Source: Paludibacteraceae bacterium | GTDB taxonomy: Bacteria > Bacteroidota > Bacteroidia > Bacteroidales > Paludibacteraceae | Assembly: GCA_017649925.1 (NCBI GenBank) | Contig: JAGCFX010000031.1 | Span: 62,001 to 126,000 of the forward strand | Length of the DNA: 64,000 bases | Direction of reading: 5' to 3' | In this document: positions 1 to 8,920 of the stretch, one piece after another | Position numbering within the stretch: position 1 is the stretch's first letter | How the letters are laid out: the number at the start of each line of letters is the position of its first letter | Notes under the pieces: model-generated | The model's input: the letters and a program-made list of their open reading frames with translations, nothing else | Database searches by the model: none | What the model was told of the DNA's origin: nothing | Translations under genes and position numbers: made by a program

Positions 1-3000
1 CCGCGTAATGCTTACACCGGATTCAAAACGCCGGCTGCTAAATCTGTAACATTGGCAAATGGTAACACCAGTGGTAACCCGGCAGTGGTAAGATATGATT
101 ACAACCGCCGTACGTATCCTGTTTCCTTCGTAGTAAACAACATTACGGTTCAAACCGATACATTACGCTATGAAGCCGAACCGTCTTATCGTGGCGGTAC
201 CCCCGAGCGTGAGGAATCAAATCAATACAGGTTTGAATTCGCAGGCTGGTCTCCGATTATCACGACGGTTAAACAATCTGCAACCTACACGGCGCAATTC
301 AACGCGATACCTATTATTACTGTAACATTCGATGTATGCGGTCACGGTACAGCTCCGGCCAGACAAACCTTGAATGGAGCAGGCAAGGCAACGCGTCCTG
401 CGGATCCATCTGAAACAGGTTATACTTTCGCCGGTTGGTTTACAAGTTTGGAATACAACACCGAATGGAACTTTAATAATACAGTTAATAACAGTATTAC
501 GCTCTATGCAAAGTGGACGCCAAACACTCACTCTCTGACATGGAATGCGAATGGCGGTTCCTTGTCCGGTACTTATACTTCCGGAAATGCAGTGGCTTAC
601 GGAACAGCCATTACTGCACCGACAGCTACTTACACAGGTTATACCTTCGCAGGATGGGGTGCAGATATACCTTCTACCATGCCGGATAATGACCTGAGCT
701 TTACTGCTCAATGGACGCCGAACACGAACACTCCGTATGTGGTTAAGCACTACAAACAAGATCTGAGCGGTTCATTCTCGATCCTGGCAGAAACGGAGAA
801 CTTGACAGGCACAACTGCAACTAACGTAACTCCGGCAAGAAAGAGTTACACCGGTTTCGATGCTCCTGACGCGCAAACTGCAGCCATCGCCGCCGATGGG
901 AATTTGGTTATTACTTATAATTACACGCGTAAGAGCTATGAGCTCGTTTGGGATGCAGCTGGAGGCAATATTGCCGGAAATGCACATACCAGCGGTCTTA
1001 CGAAGTATGAAGCACCGATTACTGCTCCGGCTAACGCGAATGTAACGAAGACAGGTTATAACTTCACCGCTTGGAATCCGACGCCGGCAAGCACTATGCC
1101 TGCAGCGAACACAACCTATACGGCTCAATGGAGCATTAAGACCTATACCATCATCTTCACTTCTGAAGATGAAAATAAGGGTACGGTTAGCGTGACGGCA
1201 GGTTTGAAAGCTAATGACTTGTATGAGTATGGCGACCAGGTAACAATCAATGCTACACCTGAAGCAGGTTACAGTTTCGCCGGTTGGAGTGACGGCAACA
1301 ACAATGCACAACGCACACTGACCATCGGTGTGGATGTTACAAATTCGTTGGTAGCTAACTTCTCTGCAAATACCAATACTCAGTACATTGTTAAATTCTG
1401 GAAACAGAATATCCTGGATGACGAATATACTGAGCAGACTCCTGCCGAGTATGCGTCCGGTACAACCGGCGAACAGACAAACGCGTTGGCAGAAGCCAAG
1501 GTATATCCGGGCTTTGAACGCTTGCCATTTGATGAGAAGATTATCGCAGGCGACGGAAGCACTGTAGTAAATATCTACTACAACCGTCTGACCTTCCCAA
1601 TCCGCTTCTTGAACGATGGCGATGAGCTGCAGAGTGAGAATCTCCGTTTCGGTGCTACTCCTTCTTACAAAGGAGCAGAGCCGACCAAAGCAGCAGATGC
1701 TCAATATACCTATAGTTTCAAGGGATGGGAGCCTGCAATCGCTGATGTTGAGAAAGAACAAGATTATGTAGCTACGTTCAACCAGACTGTCAACAAGTAT
1801 GACATCAGCTTCGATGCCAATGGCCATGGTTCCGCTCCTGCGACTCTGAACCTCGCCTACGGCAGTAAAGTAACGAGGCCTGCAGACCTGAGTGAAACAG
1901 GTTATACCTTCGGCGGTTGGTTTAAAGAAGCAAGCTGTGCAAACGCATGGGACTTTGATAACGAAGTGGTTACCGGTGCACAAACCCTCTTCGCTAAGTG
2001 GACTATCAATATCCACAAAGTAAGTTGGGATGCAAACGGTGGTACTATTACCAGCACGAACCATACAGTGGGCAATGCTATCGAGTTTGGTACACCTATT
2101 GTAGCTGCAGTGGCAGAACGTGAACACTATACCTTTGTTCGCTGGACGCCGAATGTGCCTGCAACAATGCCGGATAATGATTTGGCATTCGTAGCACAAT
2201 GGGTTGAAACCGGTGATACCCCATACGAAGTTCATCACTTCAAGCAGAACTTGAACAATGATGGATACACCGAAGTAGAGGAAGACAAGCAGGAACTGCA
2301 AGGCGCTACAGGTGCAACTGTGACTCCGGATGTCAATGAGTACGAAGGATTCAGATCCCCGGATCCGCAGAGTGGTACTATTTTGAATGATGGTTCTCTG
2401 AATATCAACTATTATTACACACGTAACAGCTACAACCTCGTTTGGAATGCAGATGGCGGTGTATTGGTTGACAACGGCTACACTCGCGGTTCTGTGAAGT
2501 ACGAAGCTCCGATTACAGCACCTGCCGACCCGACTCGCGAAGGTTATACCTTCCTCGGTTGGGATAAGACTAAACCGGCTACCATGCCTGCAAGCGATTA
2601 CACGCTGAATGCACAATGGCAGATTATCAGCTTTACGGGTATCCACTTCGAGTCGAACAATACAAGTTGGGGTACAATAGTGGTTGATCCGCAGCAAGAT
2701 AGTTATAACTACGGAGACAACATCACGATAACCGCTAATCCAAGTGATGGTTACCACTTCGACCATTGGAGCGATGATGCAAATAACAGCACCAATCCGC
2801 GTACTGTTGCAGTGGGCAGTGAAGTAACAAGCGGATTTACTGCTATCTTCGCGCCGAACACTAACACCCAATATACCATCCGTCACCTCAAAGAGGCTCT
2901 GGACGGAAGTTGGGAGCAAGATGGTGCAGATATTGTGAAGAACGATGGTATAACGGGCGAGTCCAAGACTGTTGACCCGAATACGTACACCGGCTTCAGA

Positions 3001-4722
3001 ACACCTTCGGCTCAATCAATCAAGATTGCCGGTGACGGAAGTACCGTATTCGAATACAAGTACGAGCGTTTGGCATTCAAACTGAGTTGGGATGCTGACG
3101 GTGGTGAGTTCACCAATGAAGGCGAATACACGAAGGGTGACAATATCAAGTTCGACGCTCCGATTACGAAGGCTCTGGTAGAACGTACAGGTTATATCTT
3201 CAAAGGATGGAATGTTGAAGGTGGCGAACCGGAGACCAAGATGCCGGCACATGCTCTCGCATACAAGGCTATTTGGGAGGCAGAGAAGTACAACAACATC
3301 AGCTTCCAGTCTGAGGACGAGGAGAAGGGATTCATTTCCGTTGATCCGGTTAAGAATGAGTATAGCTATGACGAGCCAGTAGAGATCTCTGCTACGGCCA
3401 ATGAGGGTTATACTTTCGCAGGCTGGCAAGATGCTGATGGTAACGTGATTAGCACCGATGCTACGACAACCATCACCATCACGGCTAACACCGGCAGTAT
3501 AACTGCAGTCTTCACGGCTAACACCAATACGAAGTATATTGTACGTCGCTTCTTGCAGAATATCGATGATGATAACTTCACGCAATTGGATGAAACTGAA
3601 TTGACCGGAACTACAGGCGCGACTGTAAGTCCTGCAGTAGAGGAAATCAAAGGTTTCACGGCTCCTGAAGTTCAATCCGTAGCCATCGCAGGTAATGGTA
3701 GCACAGTTATCGTTTACGAATACACGCGTAACAGCTACAACCTCGTATGGGATGCCAACGGCGGTAACCTGCTTGACAACGGTCGCACAGAAGGTTCCGT
3801 ACGCTTCGGCAAAGAGATTAAGCCAGCTGAGGTTGAGTGGATCGGTCATATCTTCAAAGGATGGGATGCCGAGATTCCTGAGACTATGCCGGATAAAGAC
3901 TTGACTCTTCTTGCACAGTGGGATAAAGAGCAGATTTCAGGCGTTACCTTCTCCAGCAGCGACGAGAACGCAGGTAGCGTAACCGTTAGTCCTGCTAAGG
4001 ATACCTATGAGTATGGCGACCAAGTGACTATTACCGCAACGGCTAATGAGGGCTATACCTTCAGCGGTTGGAGCGATGGCAGTCAAGACGGTAACCCGCG
4101 TACCTTCACTATAGACGGTGATACGACTATCCAGGCAATCTTCATCCCGAATACGAATACGAAGTATGTAGTACGCGTCTTCCTGCAGAACATCGAGAAC
4201 GATGAGTTTACACTCAGCAGCGAGGAAGAACGTACCGGTACAACAGGAAATGAGATATCTCCTATGCCTGAGATCTTTGAAGGATTTACAGCTCCTGAGG
4301 CTCAAGTAGCAAACATCGCAGGTAACGGTAGCACGGTTATTGAGTATCGTTACATCCGTAACAAGTACCTGCTTGTTTGGGATGCCAACGGCGGTGAGTT
4401 GAGCGGCGAGTTCACGAAAGACAGCGTGAAGTTCGAGGCTCCGATTATCGCTCCTACAGCTGCACGCGAAGGATTTAACTTCCTTGGTTGGGATGCTGAA
4501 GTTCCTCAAACAATGCCGGCAAGTGACCTCACACTCGTTGCACAATGGGAAGAGGCGCAAGGTATTGAGATTGTACTGGACGGAAGAACGATTGTAGGAC
4601 CTCAAGGCTTGCGTATCTATGACTTCAACGGTCGTGATGTAACAGGTCTGAACGGACAACTCGGTAGCGGTCTCTATATCATCGTTTCGAACGGAATGGT
4701 AGAGAAGATAATCATCCGATAA
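1..4722 (+). CDS. Giant InlB/Listeria-Bacteroides repeat surface protein, 5' end missing
   Basis: The reading frame is open from base 1, so the true start lies upstream; 1573 residues are visible. It is built almost wholly of beta repeats ending in F-x-x-W (FAGW, FKGW, FLGW), about 15 copies, of the InlB B-repeat (Flg_new) type. Four divergent copies have the pattern GDQVTITA...GYTFSGWSDG. Between them sit about six modules starting NTNT-x-Y-x-V. The last 50 or so residues (IYDFNGRDVTG...GLYIIVSNGMVEKIIIR region) resemble a T9SS type A C-terminal domain, which suggests export and surface attachment. This fits PorX at 15495. No enzymatic domain is visible; adhesion or a structural role is inference. 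A rho-independent terminator follows at once. Confidence 0.85.
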   Translation, partial: PRNAYTGFKTPAAKSVTLANGNTSGNPAVVRYDYNRRTYPVSFVVNNITVQTDTLRYEAEPSYRGGTPEREESNQYRFEFAGWSPIITTVKQSATYTAQFNAIPIITVTFDVCGHGTAPARQTLNGAGKATRPADPSETGYTFAGWFTSLEYNTEWNFNNTVNNSITLYAKWTPNTHSLTWNANGGSLSGTYTSGNAVAYGTAITAPTATYTGYTFAGWGADIPSTMPDNDLSFTAQWTPNTNTPYVVKHYKQDLSGSFSILAETENLTGTTATNVTPARKSYTGFDAPDAQTAAIAADGNLVITYNYTRKSYELVWDAAGGNIAGNAHTSGLTKYEAPITAPANANVTKTGYNFTAWNPTPASTMPAANTTYTAQWSIKTYTIIFTSEDENKGTVSVTAGLKANDLYEYGDQVTINATPEAGYSFAGWSDGNNNAQRTLTIGVDVTNSLVANFSANTNTQYIVKFWKQNILDDEYTEQTPAEYASGTTGEQTNALAEAKVYPGFERLPFDEKIIAGDGSTVVNIYYNRLTFPIRFLNDGDELQSENLRFGATPSYKGAEPTKAADAQYTYSFKGWEPAIADVEKEQDYVATFNQTVNKYDISFDANGHGSAPATLNLAYGSKVTRPADLSETGYTFGGWFKEASCANAWDFDNEVVTGAQTLFAKWTINIHKVSWDANGGTITSTNHTVGNAIEFGTPIVAAVAEREHYTFVRWTPNVPATMPDNDLAFVAQWVETGDTPYEVHHFKQNLNNDGYTEVEEDKQELQGATGATVTPDVNEYEGFRSPDPQSGTILNDGSLNINYYYTRNSYNLVWNADGGVLVDNGYTRGSVKYEAPITAPADPTREGYTFLGWDKTKPATMPASDYTLNAQWQIISFTGIHFESNNTSWGTIVVDPQQDSYNYGDNITITANPSDGYHFDHWSDDANNSTNPRTVAVGSEVTSGFTAIFAPNTNTQYTIRHLKEALDGSWEQDGADIVKNDGITGESKTVDPNTYTGFRTPSAQSIKIAGDGSTVFEYKYERLAFKLSWDADGGEFTNEGEYTKGDNIKFDAPITKALVERTGYIFKGWNVEGGEPETKMPAHALAYKAIWEAEKYNNISFQSEDEEKGFISVDPVKNEYSYDEPVEISATANEGYTFAGWQDADGNVISTDATTTITITANTGSITAVFTANTNTKYIVRRFLQNIDDDNFTQLDETELTGTTGATVSPAVEEIKGFTAPEVQSVAIAGNGSTVIVYEYTRNSYNLVWDANGGNLLDNGRTEGSVRFGKEIKPAEVEWIGHIFKGWDAEIPETMPDKDLTLLAQWDKEQISGVTFSSSDENAGSVTVSPAKDTYEYGDQVTITATANEGYTFSGWSDGSQDGNPRTFTIDGDTTIQAIFIPNTNTKYVVRVFLQNIENDEFTLSSEEERTGTTGNEISPMPEIFEGFTAPEAQVANIAGNGSTVIEYRYIRNKYLLVWDANGGELSGEFTKDSVKFEAPIIAPTAAREGFNFLGWDAEVPQTMPASDLTLVAQWEEAQGIEIVLDGRTIVGPQGLRIYDFNGRDVTGLNGQLGSGLYIIVSNGMVEKIIIR
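103..4560 (+). repeat. Nested tandem super-repeats inside the giant protein
   Basis: Naming the module types A (NTNT-x-Y), B (WDANGG-type), C (GDQVTITA-type), D (FPIRFLN-type) and E (FDANGHG-type), the order is D-E-B-A-B-C-A from about 103 to 1584, the same seven again from 1585 to about 3072, then B-C-A twice and a final B. The A modules begin near 721, 1369, 2209, 2857, 3520 and 4150. This gives a duplication of about 1.49 kb on top of an A-B-C unit of about 640 bases. Confidence 0.7.
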
Positions 4723-4745
4723 CCGATCTTCCGAATATCAGAAAG

Positions 4746-4777
4746 GTGGCGCGTAAATAAAACGCGCCACTTTTTTT
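4746..4777 (+). terminator. Rho-independent terminator
   Basis: A perfect 9-base-pair stem (GTGGCGCGT with ACGCGCCAC, 7-base loop) is followed by seven T. It lies 24 bases after the stop codon of the giant repeat protein. Confidence 0.9.
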
Positions 4778-4787
4778 GATGCAAAAC

Positions 4788-4818
4788 TTGCATATCTCAA
4801 AAAAAAGCACTACCTTTG
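4788..4818 (+). promoter_or_regulatory. Bacteroidota promoter for the SGNH esterase
   Basis: TTG at 4788-4790, then 20 bases, then TACCTTTG at 4811-4818. This is the -33/-7 pattern of the primary sigma factor in this phylum. The start codon is 21 bases further on. Confidence 0.75.
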
Positions 4819-4838
4819 CAGCACCAAATTTAATTGCT

Positions 4839-6215
4839 ATGAGAAAATCAGTCATACTTGTCTTTTGTACCCTGTCTCTTTGTGCCATAACTGCCGCCCC
4901 TCGTCGCGTGCACACGATTGGCGACAGTACGATGTCGGAATATAAACCGGCTGCTACTCCCAAACGTGGTTGGGGAATGTATCTGCAAGCATTCTTTAAT
5001 ACCGACTCCGTAGAAGTGAACAATCGTGGCAAATCAGGTGCTTCTACTCGTACGTTCTATGAAACGGATAATCTCTGGCCTTCCGTAAAGGCACAGTTTC
5101 GCTCTGGTGACTATCTTATTATCCAGTTTGCGCACAACGACGAGAAATGCAAAGGAGAGGATGTGTATGCGCAGAATGCCCAATTGCGCGCAGAAGGCAA
5201 GGATACACTGACCGATATGCGTGGCACAGAGCCGAATACAACGTATAAAGAATACTTATTCAAGTTTGTCAACGAGGCGCGAGCACATGGCGTGACCCCC
5301 ATTTTGATGTCGCCTATATGCCGTGCGTATTTTAAAGATGGCAAGATTAACGACGAGGGTCGGCATAAACTGTCCGGCACGAAGGAGTTGAATAGTAAGG
5401 AAGCGGCGAGAGTGCTTAGACCGAAAGGCACATTCGATAAAGATTATGTGCGTTGTATGCGGGAGGTGGCGGAAGATATGTGGGTGCCCTTCCTCGACAT
5501 GACGGCTGCCAGCGAGGAATTATACGAGCGAATAGGGAAGGATTATTGTATGGCGCATTATTTTAACTGCGGTGACAAAACCCATACTTCTGCCGAAGGA
5601 GGCATGGCTATTGCCACGTTGGCCTATAATCTTATTGCGCAGGAGCCTCTGCTGCAAGAATTGCAGTCGTGGACAGTCTTTCCTTCTCAACAGGAATATG
5701 CTGCTTATGCGCAGCAAGTAGAAGAGAAAGGCAAGAAAGCGGCTTTTGCGGCGAAAGGAACGCCGTTTGAATTGGAGATGGAAGAAGTAAGGTTACAGAA
5801 TTTGGAGAGAGTTAAGAAGGGATATTTGCCATTAGATGACCTTTGGCCTGCAGGTGAGATTGATGAGGTTGCCAATCGTTATGTTGAGTACAAAATGAGT
5901 GCAGAGAAAAAAGGGAAAGGATTGGTGATTGAAAGGATAACATTACCGCTATGCGCCAAAGGCGGTGCAGGAATGAATATTCATATCAATTACGGTTTTG
6001 GAGATCAGTTCCGCGGTGTAACTACTATATATGAAAACACGGCGCTACCAAGGAATAAACGATTGATGGTGGAGTTAGATCAACCAATTCTGGTTCCTGC
6101 AGGCGAGACGCTATATCTCCGTGTGCTTCCTTGGTATGATTCCAATGGAAAGCCGCAGGGAAAGAAGTACTTGCAGTTAGGTACGCTGAAAATTACCGGA
6201 AAGAAATTGCAATAA
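4839..6215 (+). CDS. Secreted SGNH hydrolase, rhamnogalacturonan acetylesterase-like (CE12)
   Basis: The 458-residue protein would remove acetyl esters from pectin-type polysaccharide. A signal peptide covers about residues 1-19. Block I is GDSTMSEY with nucleophile Ser30; block II is NRGKSGAST; block III is FAHND; the Asp/His pair is in GDKTHTSAEG near residue 250. After about residue 330 there is an extra C-terminal beta domain, so it is longer than a bare CE12 enzyme. I chose the ATG at 4839, not the in-frame ATG at 4776, because it begins the signal peptide and the 4776 codon lies upstream of the promoter. The gene is monocistronic. Substrate is inferred from family motifs; another carbohydrate esterase is possible. 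Confidence 0.85.
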   Translation: MRKSVILVFCTLSLCAITAAPRRVHTIGDSTMSEYKPAATPKRGWGMYLQAFFNTDSVEVNNRGKSGASTRTFYETDNLWPSVKAQFRSGDYLIIQFAHNDEKCKGEDVYAQNAQLRAEGKDTLTDMRGTEPNTTYKEYLFKFVNEARAHGVTPILMSPICRAYFKDGKINDEGRHKLSGTKELNSKEAARVLRPKGTFDKDYVRCMREVAEDMWVPFLDMTAASEELYERIGKDYCMAHYFNCGDKTHTSAEGGMAIATLAYNLIAQEPLLQELQSWTVFPSQQEYAAYAQQVEEKGKKAAFAAKGTPFELEMEEVRLQNLERVKKGYLPLDDLWPAGEIDEVANRYVEYKMSAEKKGKGLVIERITLPLCAKGGAGMNIHINYGFGDQFRGVTTIYENTALPRNKRLMVELDQPILVPAGETLYLRVLPWYDSNGKPQGKKYLQLGTLKITGKKLQ

Positions 6216-6244
6216 AAAAGCCGCTCGTCTGAGCGGCCTTTTTA
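6213..6244. terminator. Bidirectional terminator between convergent genes
   Basis: Seven-base stem GCCGCTC/GAGCGGC with loop GTCT at 6220-6237, flanked by A6 on one side and T5 on the other. It can serve both the esterase gene and the convergent exbD gene. Confidence 0.85.
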
Positions 6245-6715
6245 TTAGTAACTAGTGCGCTGCGTGGCAGCGTAACTGATTTTCAATGCGTATGCACGAC
6301 GGAGTTCCTGCTTGATGTCTGCAATGACACCCATGCGGGTTTCTTTGTCAGCTTTGATGGAGACTGTCATCAATCCTTGCTCACTCTCTTTCATAGACGA
6401 ACGCTCATTGACGATATATTCACCAATCTCTTTCGTCTCGGCGAAAGCGTCATCAAGTTGGATACGCGTTTCTGCTCCATACTGCTTGCGGAACTCTGCG
6501 GTCGGCGTACCGACGTAGATATAGCGCACGAGGGATTTCTTCTCCAGTTTGGTGAGCTCCGTTGCCTGCGGGTTCTTGAACTGCACCTTATAGCTTACCT
6601 CCTTCATCGAAGTAACAGACATGAAGAAGAACAGCAGCATGAAGATGATATCTGGGAGAGACGACGTATTAAGCGCCGGCATCTCACGTTTCTCATTTCT
6701 ACGTATCTTTGCCAT
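6245..6715 (-). CDS. exbD: ExbD/TolR family biopolymer transport protein (second copy)
   Basis: A 156-residue inner-membrane protein with a short cytoplasmic N-terminus, one membrane helix at about residues 20-38 that carries the conserved Asp of this family (SSLPDIIFMLLFFFM), and a periplasmic domain. With ExbB it would form the proton-driven motor that energises TonB-dependent or Tol-type transport. It is the last gene of the set exbB - membrane protein - exbD - exbD, with one base between the two exbD genes. Two exbD-like genes in a row are usual in Bacteroidales. Confidence 0.88.
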   Translation of the reverse strand: MAKIRRNEKREMPALNTSSLPDIIFMLLFFFMSVTSMKEVSYKVQFKNPQATELTKLEKKSLVRYIYVGTPTAEFRKQYGAETRIQLDDAFAETKEIGEYIVNERSSMKESEQGLMTVSIKADKETRMGVIADIKQELRRAYALKISYAATQRTSY

Positions 6716-6716
6716 A

Positions 6717-7298
6717 TCAGTTTCCTCCGTAGTTTTTAGGTTCTGCCTCCGAAATCTTCTGAGGATATACTTTCTGCACTTGCTTCTGTTGATCCTCGTC
6801 TAATTCGTTGTAAGCCTTATGGAAATACTTTTGCGCGCACTCTTCACGCAATTCATTATACGCCGCAACGAGTTCATTCTGAACGTCCAGATAGGCCTGG
6901 TATTGCGTATCCACATCGTTCTGGACGGATATCACGTGATCCTTGGTATAGCGAACTACGCCAATCGGAGCACCGAAATCCTCCTCGAATAACTTCGGAT
7001 AATAATCCGCATCGTTCTCATTCTTAATGAACTCTTTAGCCCTCTCTCGGAGTTGCTTCACATCTATCAACTGGCCTTGCACCATCAGTTGGTTGGCGGA
7101 GTTAATCTTTACAACCAACAGGTTGCGTTTGTTAATATCCTTATCCTCTACTTTTTGATCAGGAGGAATAGGGGCAGGCAGACGGCGAGCCAGTCCTTGG
7201 TTTACATCCATAGAGGTGGTGACCAAGAAGAAAATCAGCAACAGGAACGAGATGTCGGCCATAGAACTGGCGTTAATCTGTGGGATTTTCTTTGCCAT
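6717..7298 (-). CDS. exbD: ExbD/TolR family biopolymer transport protein (first copy)
   Basis: 193 residues. The N-terminus MAKKIPQINASSMADISFLL has the membrane-embedded Asp typical of ExbD, followed by one helix and a periplasmic region. The C-terminal 50 residues are charged and rich in Glu, Lys and Gln, beyond the usual ExbD core. It shares the operon with the second ExbD and probably pairs with it in an ExbB-ExbD complex; heteromeric assembly is inference. The Asp/Lys-rich tail may set partner specificity. Confidence 0.88.
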   Translation of the reverse strand: MAKKIPQINASSMADISFLLLIFFLVTTSMDVNQGLARRLPAPIPPDQKVEDKDINKRNLLVVKINSANQLMVQGQLIDVKQLRERAKEFIKNENDADYYPKLFEEDFGAPIGVVRYTKDHVISVQNDVDTQYQAYLDVQNELVAAYNELREECAQKYFHKAYNELDEDQQKQVQKVYPQKISEAEPKNYGGN

Positions 7299-7310
7299 GA
7301 TAAATGTGAT

Positions 7311-7790
7311 TTACTTCGACAGTCTTTTGGTATATACATAACCCCAAATCATTGTACCGATAGTAGCAATGATGAGGAAATAGCAAGCATAGATAACAGC
7401 GTCGGCGAGTTGTGCCCAAGCGCCTTCGTTATCCGTACCTTCGTAACCTACGATATGGATTTTCTCCGGGCTACCGAGGAACCAGCAGAGGCAAGCCAAC
7501 AGAATGAATCCGCAAACCACGCCCAGCGTCATATACGCTTTGCGGCGGTTGGTCTTCCAGTTGTTAGCGAACTCTACACAAACCACCGCGAGGGTGATCA
7601 GAACGACCAGTCCGACAAGGATGTAAACCCAGATGAGGAAAGCATCGGTGAAACGAGGGATATCCAGAAAATCACCGGCTACCTCCAGACTACCGTTGGC
7701 ACCGCCGAGGAAGAACAACGCGATAAACACGATGCCCAGCGCCAACAGCGACCATAAGGTAATCTTTGGTAACATTTTATAATTTTTCAT
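7311..7790 (-). CDS. Conserved four-helix membrane protein of the ExbB/ExbD operon
   Basis: 159 residues with four predicted membrane helices at about residues 10-30, 48-70, 84-104 and 131-152. No catalytic motif is visible. Proteins of this kind sit between exbB and exbD in Bacteroidales, which suggests a role with the energiser complex, but I do not know a function. A second ATG at residue 6 is an alternative start. The 52-base spacer to exbB holds a heptamer repeat tract. Confidence 0.7.
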   Translation of the reverse strand: MKNYKMLPKITLWSLLALGIVFIALFFLGGANGSLEVAGDFLDIPRFTDAFLIWVYILVGLVVLITLAVVCVEFANNWKTNRRKAYMTLGVVCGFILLACLCWFLGSPEKIHIVGYEGTDNEGAWAQLADAVIYACYFLIIATIGTMIWGYVYTKRLSK

Positions 7791-7812
7791 AATTGCTCAG
7801 AATTTAAAAATT

Positions 7813-7847
7813 AGAATTCAGAATTCAGTTGTCAGAATTCAGTTATT
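7813..7847. repeat. Heptamer tandem tract
   Basis: Units of seven bases: AGAATTC, AGAATTC, AGTTGTC, AGAATTC, AGTTATT. It lies in the exbB/membrane-protein spacer and runs into the exbB stop codon. Similar 7-base tracts recur at 29424, 49563, 58121, 58604, 62159 and 63674. Confidence 0.75.
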
Positions 7848-8667
7848 TTTTCTTCTTCTGGGCAGCGTCGAACTCAACTACGATGTCAAGCAAGCTAATC
7901 GAGCTGTCCTCCATCTCATTCACCAGACCTTCGATGAGGCTGAGGATGTAGTTGTAGAACAACTGCAGAACAATTGCAATAATCAAACCGAGCAACGTGG
8001 TCAACAAAGCGACCTTGATACCGCCGGCAACGACTGTAGCGGAGATATCACCAACTTGTTGGATCTTATCGAAGGCAGCGATCATACCGATAATCGTACC
8101 CAAGAATCCGAGAGACGGAGCGATAGAGATGAAGAGCGAAATCCAAGACAGGTTTTTCTCCAACAGACCGAGTTGAACGCCACCGTAGGAAGCAACGGTC
8201 TTCTCAACTACGTCAATACCTTCGTCATAACGGCTGAGACCTTGATAGAAAATCGAAGCCACCGGTCCGCGAGTATTGCGGCAAACGTCCAAAGCCTTCT
8301 CAATTCCACCCTCTTTTAGAGCAGCCTCAATATTAGCGAGCAACTCCTTTGTGTTGGTCTTACTCAACGATAGATAAATAATACGCTCGATACACAGAGC
8401 CAGACCAAATACCAAAGTAACGAGAGTCAGAGCCATGAAGCCCGCGCCACCTTCGATAAATTTAGTCTTCAGCGTTTTGTGAAGAGCTACCAAGCCGCCG
8501 GCTTCCTCAGCAGGAGCCTCAGCTACTTCTTCTGCTGCAGGAGCAGCTTCGTCTACTTGTTCAGCAGCAGCCTCCTCTGCAGGAGCAGCTGCATCTTGTG
8601 CCATCATCACTGCGCTGCCAAAAGTCAGCATAGCCAGCACTGTAAGGGTTGCAAATACTTTTTTCAT
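7843..8667 (-). CDS. exbB: MotA/TolQ/ExbB proton channel protein
   Basis: 274 residues. A signal-like N-terminus (residues 1-23) is followed by an Ala/Glu/Pro-rich periplasmic stretch to about residue 57, then three membrane helices at about 76-95, 178-200 and 213-237. The helices around GFLGTIIGMIAAF and GGIKVALLTTLLGL carry the TolQ/ExbB signature. The protein ends with four lysines. It forms the pentameric stator that uses the proton gradient with ExbD. No phylum-type promoter is visible between this gene and the tRNA-Ser upstream, so read-through from the tRNA promoter at 8827 is likely (inference). Confidence 0.9.
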   Translation of the reverse strand: MKKVFATLTVLAMLTFGSAVMMAQDAAAPAEEAAAEQVDEAAPAAEEVAEAPAEEAGGLVALHKTLKTKFIEGGAGFMALTLVTLVFGLALCIERIIYLSLSKTNTKELLANIEAALKEGGIEKALDVCRNTRGPVASIFYQGLSRYDEGIDVVEKTVASYGGVQLGLLEKNLSWISLFISIAPSLGFLGTIIGMIAAFDKIQQVGDISATVVAGGIKVALLTTLLGLIIAIVLQLFYNYILSLIEGLVNEMEDSSISLLDIVVEFDAAQKKKK

Positions 8668-8712
8668 GAGATAAAAAATTTGTTAATTAAGTTAATTTAA
8701 AAGCAATCTTTG

Positions 8713-8800
8713 CGGAGAGACGGGGATTCGAACCCCGGAAACACTTTTGGCGTTTACACGCTTTCCAGGCGTGCCTCTTCAACCACTCGAGCATCTCTCC
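8713..8800 (-). tRNA. tRNA-Ser (anticodon GGA)
   Basis: 88 bases on the minus strand. The acceptor stem is GGAGAGA/TCTCTCC with discriminator G, the anticodon loop is CTGGAAA (anticodon at 8764-8766), there is a long variable arm as in class II tRNAs, and the T-loop is GGTTCGAATCC. CCA is not encoded. It reads UCC/UCU codons. Confidence 0.95.
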
Positions 8801-8826
8801 AATACGCATGCGCGCATTTTCGGCTA

Positions 8827-8857
8827 CAAAATTACTGCTTTTTTGCGACATACGCAA
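8827..8857 (-). promoter_or_regulatory. Promoter for tRNA-Ser(GGA), probably also exbB operon
   Basis: On the minus strand, TTG at 8857-8855, 20 bases, TAATTTTG at 8834-8827. It lies 26 bases before the tRNA 5' end. Confidence 0.7.
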
Positions 8858-8861
8858 ATTT

Positions 8862-8903
8862 TTTATAAAAAAAATGCAGATTTTTGTTAAAACCTGCACT
8901 TTT
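8862..8903 (-). terminator. Probable terminator after the lipoprotein gene
   Basis: An imperfect hairpin on the minus strand (5-base core TGCAG/CTGCA at 8875-8898, one mismatch, then A/T pairs) is followed by a run of T. The core is weak but the position after the stop codon fits. Confidence 0.5.
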
Positions 8904-8920
8904 TATAGCTTGCCGTCTTG

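Noticed and set aside
772..4659. Long minus-strand open frames (747, 277 and 240 residues) opposite the giant repeat protein
   Set aside because: They follow the repeat periodicity of the plus-strand gene, have no start or promoter signals, and their composition (Cys/Arg/Ser-rich) is that of antisense shadow.
8687..8899. A 70-residue frame over 8713-8800
   Set aside because: It spans the tRNA-Ser gene and its promoter.
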